Positions 58,701 through 60,000 of a DNA stretch of 60,000 nucleotides are shown here, in pieces. Made by a program: the position numbers and the translations under genes. How positions within the stretch are numbered: position 1 is the first letter of the stretch; each line of letters starts with the position of its first letter. The DNA is from Branchiostoma floridae. Its lineage: Eukaryota; Chordata; Leptocardii; Amphioxiformes; Branchiostomatidae. The notes beneath the pieces were generated by a model that was not told where the DNA came from, did not search any database, and saw only the letters and a list, made by a program, of their open reading frames with translations. Location: assembly GCF_000003815.2 (NCBI RefSeq), contig NC_049986.1, forward strand, positions 816,864 to 876,863. The letters run 5' to 3'.

Positions 58701-59770
58701 TATCACGGCAAACTCCCTTTCACAGCAAACTCCCTTCCTCGGCAAAATCCCTTTCCCGGCACAAGAGAACCCAACCAGCGTTGAAAATCGCGGACGAACA
58801 GTGTGTTCTCCCTCCCCCCCCCCCCAAAAAAAAACCCAGCCCCGTTTCGAAGACTGCAACGGAGTCTAGATACAGGGGTAGGCACCAGTCGGCTAGTCTT
58901 CACACCGCGCTTCCATGCGGCCCTGTCCAGTGGGTTCAACCCCTGATGCCTCATGATAATTTCATTTTGGTGGTGGTGTTGACGAAATCATTACATGTTT
59001 CTACATGTCCAAACCACCTGAGACGACGAGTAGTTCTGCACAGCTAACAGACTCCCACTTATGCCGCAGCATCTCTTGCATCTCAGTGGACCAAAAGGCA
59101 CAAACGGTACACTGGCATACAGCACACAGGAAAGATCCAGTTTCCTTCAGTTTGGTCAGTCCTTGGTCTGAAATCAGGATCTTTGTCTTTTTCATGTCAA
59201 CCCACAGACCCAATACATTCCATGCCCGACTTGCATGCCTAATCAGTCTAGCGATGTATTCCTCTAGGGTGTCTGCGATATATAGTTTTATTGCACAACA
59301 ATTGTACGGGGTACAAAGTATGGCATCTACATAACTACAGTTCTATAACTTAACGCTTATCTAACTAATACAGAAATTACCAGGTCATCGGCATACAGGA
59401 GCTCCCAGGGGACTCCAGTGCGGAATTCACGAAACAAGGACAACAATTGATAACAACTGGTACCTTGCAGAGATACAACTGATATATCTTGTCACTGTAT
59501 TCCTAATGTATAGATGAGTGAACCAATCCCCTTATGCTATTCTTCATCGTTATTAAACTCTGACTACAACGTGTTTCCTAATTTAGGATGGACGGACAGC
59601 GACAACCAAGACAAAGAAGAAGTGAGAAAGTTCATCTTCCAGCTCGACAGTGACTTTCCCCTGATCCTCATCCTGGAGTACTTCGACGCGTCGCTAGTCT
59701 TACTCCGACGCCTGATGTGTTGGTCGTTTTACAACATTCTGTACGACAGGCAGCCCAGGAATGAACAAAG
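55739..59770 (+). CDS. GAL3ST-like sulfotransferase, copy 4 (plus strand, last exon off window)
   Basis: Head-to-head with copy 3. Exons: A 55739-55837, A2 56011-56099, B 56672-56834, C 57093-57175, D 57358-57567, E 58205-58350, F 59587-59770 (GT donor follows); exon G lies beyond 60000. Phases join. Motifs: 5'-PAPS loop VHKAGSETTTCIL, 3' site ILREPFSHLKSSF, and EYFDASLVLLRRLMCW. Exon A reads VATLNFPCKKKIGTAST plus a hydrophobic anchor. Both Met codons that open exon A in copies 1-3 are changed (GTG and ACG), so translation must start upstream or at a non-ATG codon. Exon E is longer (48 codons against 41-45) with a diverged linker. Two inverted-repeat elements lie in introns D-E and E-F. Confidence 0.88.
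57857..58157. mobile_element. Inverted-repeat MITE, intron D-E of GAL3ST copy 4
   Basis: Ends GTTACAGGTTGTTTCGC / GCGAAACAGCCTGTTAC with repeated TTGCGAAACGACTTG motifs inside, 301 bases. It ends 47 bases before exon E. Confidence 0.8.
58587..58868. mobile_element. Foldback element with 9 bp target duplication, intron E-F of GAL3ST copy 4
   Basis: TIR TAGACTCCGTTGCAGTCTTC and near-complement, inner hairpin around 58680-58700, perfect 9-base GATACAGGG at 58578-58586 and 58869-58877. A 9 bp duplication suggests a Mutator-like mechanism. A half copy lies at about 27740-27830. Confidence 0.85.
58880..59452 (-). mobile_element. Broken LINE reverse transcriptase fragment with a nested LINE tail
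   Basis: The minus strand at 59384-59452 reads SLFREFRTGVPWELLYADDL, with the RT catalytic YADD (59384-59395). It resumes at about 59277 as ADTLEEYIARLIR, then LWVDMKKTKILIS and a Cys motif SFLCAVCQCTVC. Near 58900-58950 it ends in LDRAAWKRGVKTSRLV, typical of a LINE ORF2 C-terminus. About 92 bases of another LINE 3' tail split it. Frameshifts and stops make it inactive. It sits in intron E-F of GAL3ST copy 4. Confidence 0.8.
59279..59371 (-). mobile_element. Solo LINE 3' tail nested in the RT fragment
   Basis: Carries TTTTATTGCACAACAATTGT, also found at 36907-36960 and 51713-51760. It interrupts the YADD-containing reading frame cleanly between LVIS and ADTLEEY. Confidence 0.7.
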
Positions 59771-60000
59771 GTGAGTGAGGAACATGAGCTATGACGATCT
59801 CGTGACAACAAATGCACGCCCGGCCAAATCATCTTCAGGCGTTAGCTACATAATGTTATTTTGATCGGCAAGATATTGAATGAAAGATCTTGCTCTAACA
59901 AGGCAAGTACAAGTCAAAAGGCACAGATTTTCGATAAAAGAAAATGATGTTTCGATACCACATGGTTTATACACAGACCGATACATACTACTCGATAAGT

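Overview
This window is animal nuclear DNA. It is intron-rich, with GT/AG-spliced genes and a dense load of short inverted-repeat transposons, 5'-truncated LINE tails and a tRNA-derived SINE. The gene families, gene structures and repeat style suggest an invertebrate chordate, most likely amphioxus (Branchiostoma). That species call is inference.

Left part (about 1-18,650, minus strand). One large aldehyde dehydrogenase gene of the ALDH1/ALDH2 class. I could define 12 coding exons with consistent splice phases, from the ATG at 18,646 down to 4,217. They give 449 residues plus a split Trp codon. The last roughly 48 residues must lie beyond position 1. Its introns carry at least eight non-autonomous DNA transposons, several with recognisable target-site duplications (TTAA, TA, 8 bp hAT-type).

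Right part (about 19,600-60,000). A cluster of galactose-3-O-sulfotransferase (GAL3ST / galactosylceramide sulfotransferase-like) genes. Three copies lie in tandem on the minus strand (20,376-29,896; 32,304-37,986; 45,094-52,790). A fourth lies head-to-head on the plus strand (55,739 to beyond 59,770, with its last exon off the window). Each has the same eight-exon plan: membrane-anchor exon, linker exon, stem exon, 5'-PAPS-loop exon, 3'-phosphate-site exon, linker exon, the EYFD.SLVLLRRL.CW exon and a terminal exon. Copies 2 and 3 end in an extra lysine-rich tail of about 85 residues, which is decayed in copy 1. Copy 3 has two intact tandem copies of its terminal exon. A relic exon at about 31,643 on the plus strand is what remains of a fifth gene. 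Copies 2 and 3 also have a 12-codon upstream exon with an ATG that would splice in frame, which may explain why exon A of copy 4 has no ATG.

Between and inside the genes. Comparing paralogous flanks and introns gives empty sites for many insertions, so transposons can be delimited without a database. Examples are a hAT element with a perfect 8 bp duplication (50,403-50,840), a piggyBac-like element (34,434-35,347), a 5'-truncated LINE (18,895-19,600) and a 3.36 kb TIR-bounded insertion (40,369-43,727). Intron C-D of copy 1 holds a giant inverted repeat with arms of about 1.05 kb (25,100-27,418).

How the genes relate. The GAL3ST products are predicted Golgi type II membrane enzymes using PAPS to sulfate galactose 3-OH groups on glycans or glycolipids. 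ALDH is an NAD(P)-dependent aldehyde oxidase. I see no sequence evidence that they act in one pathway; their closeness looks like ordinary gene neighbourhood. I see no prokaryotic, CRISPR or viral system.
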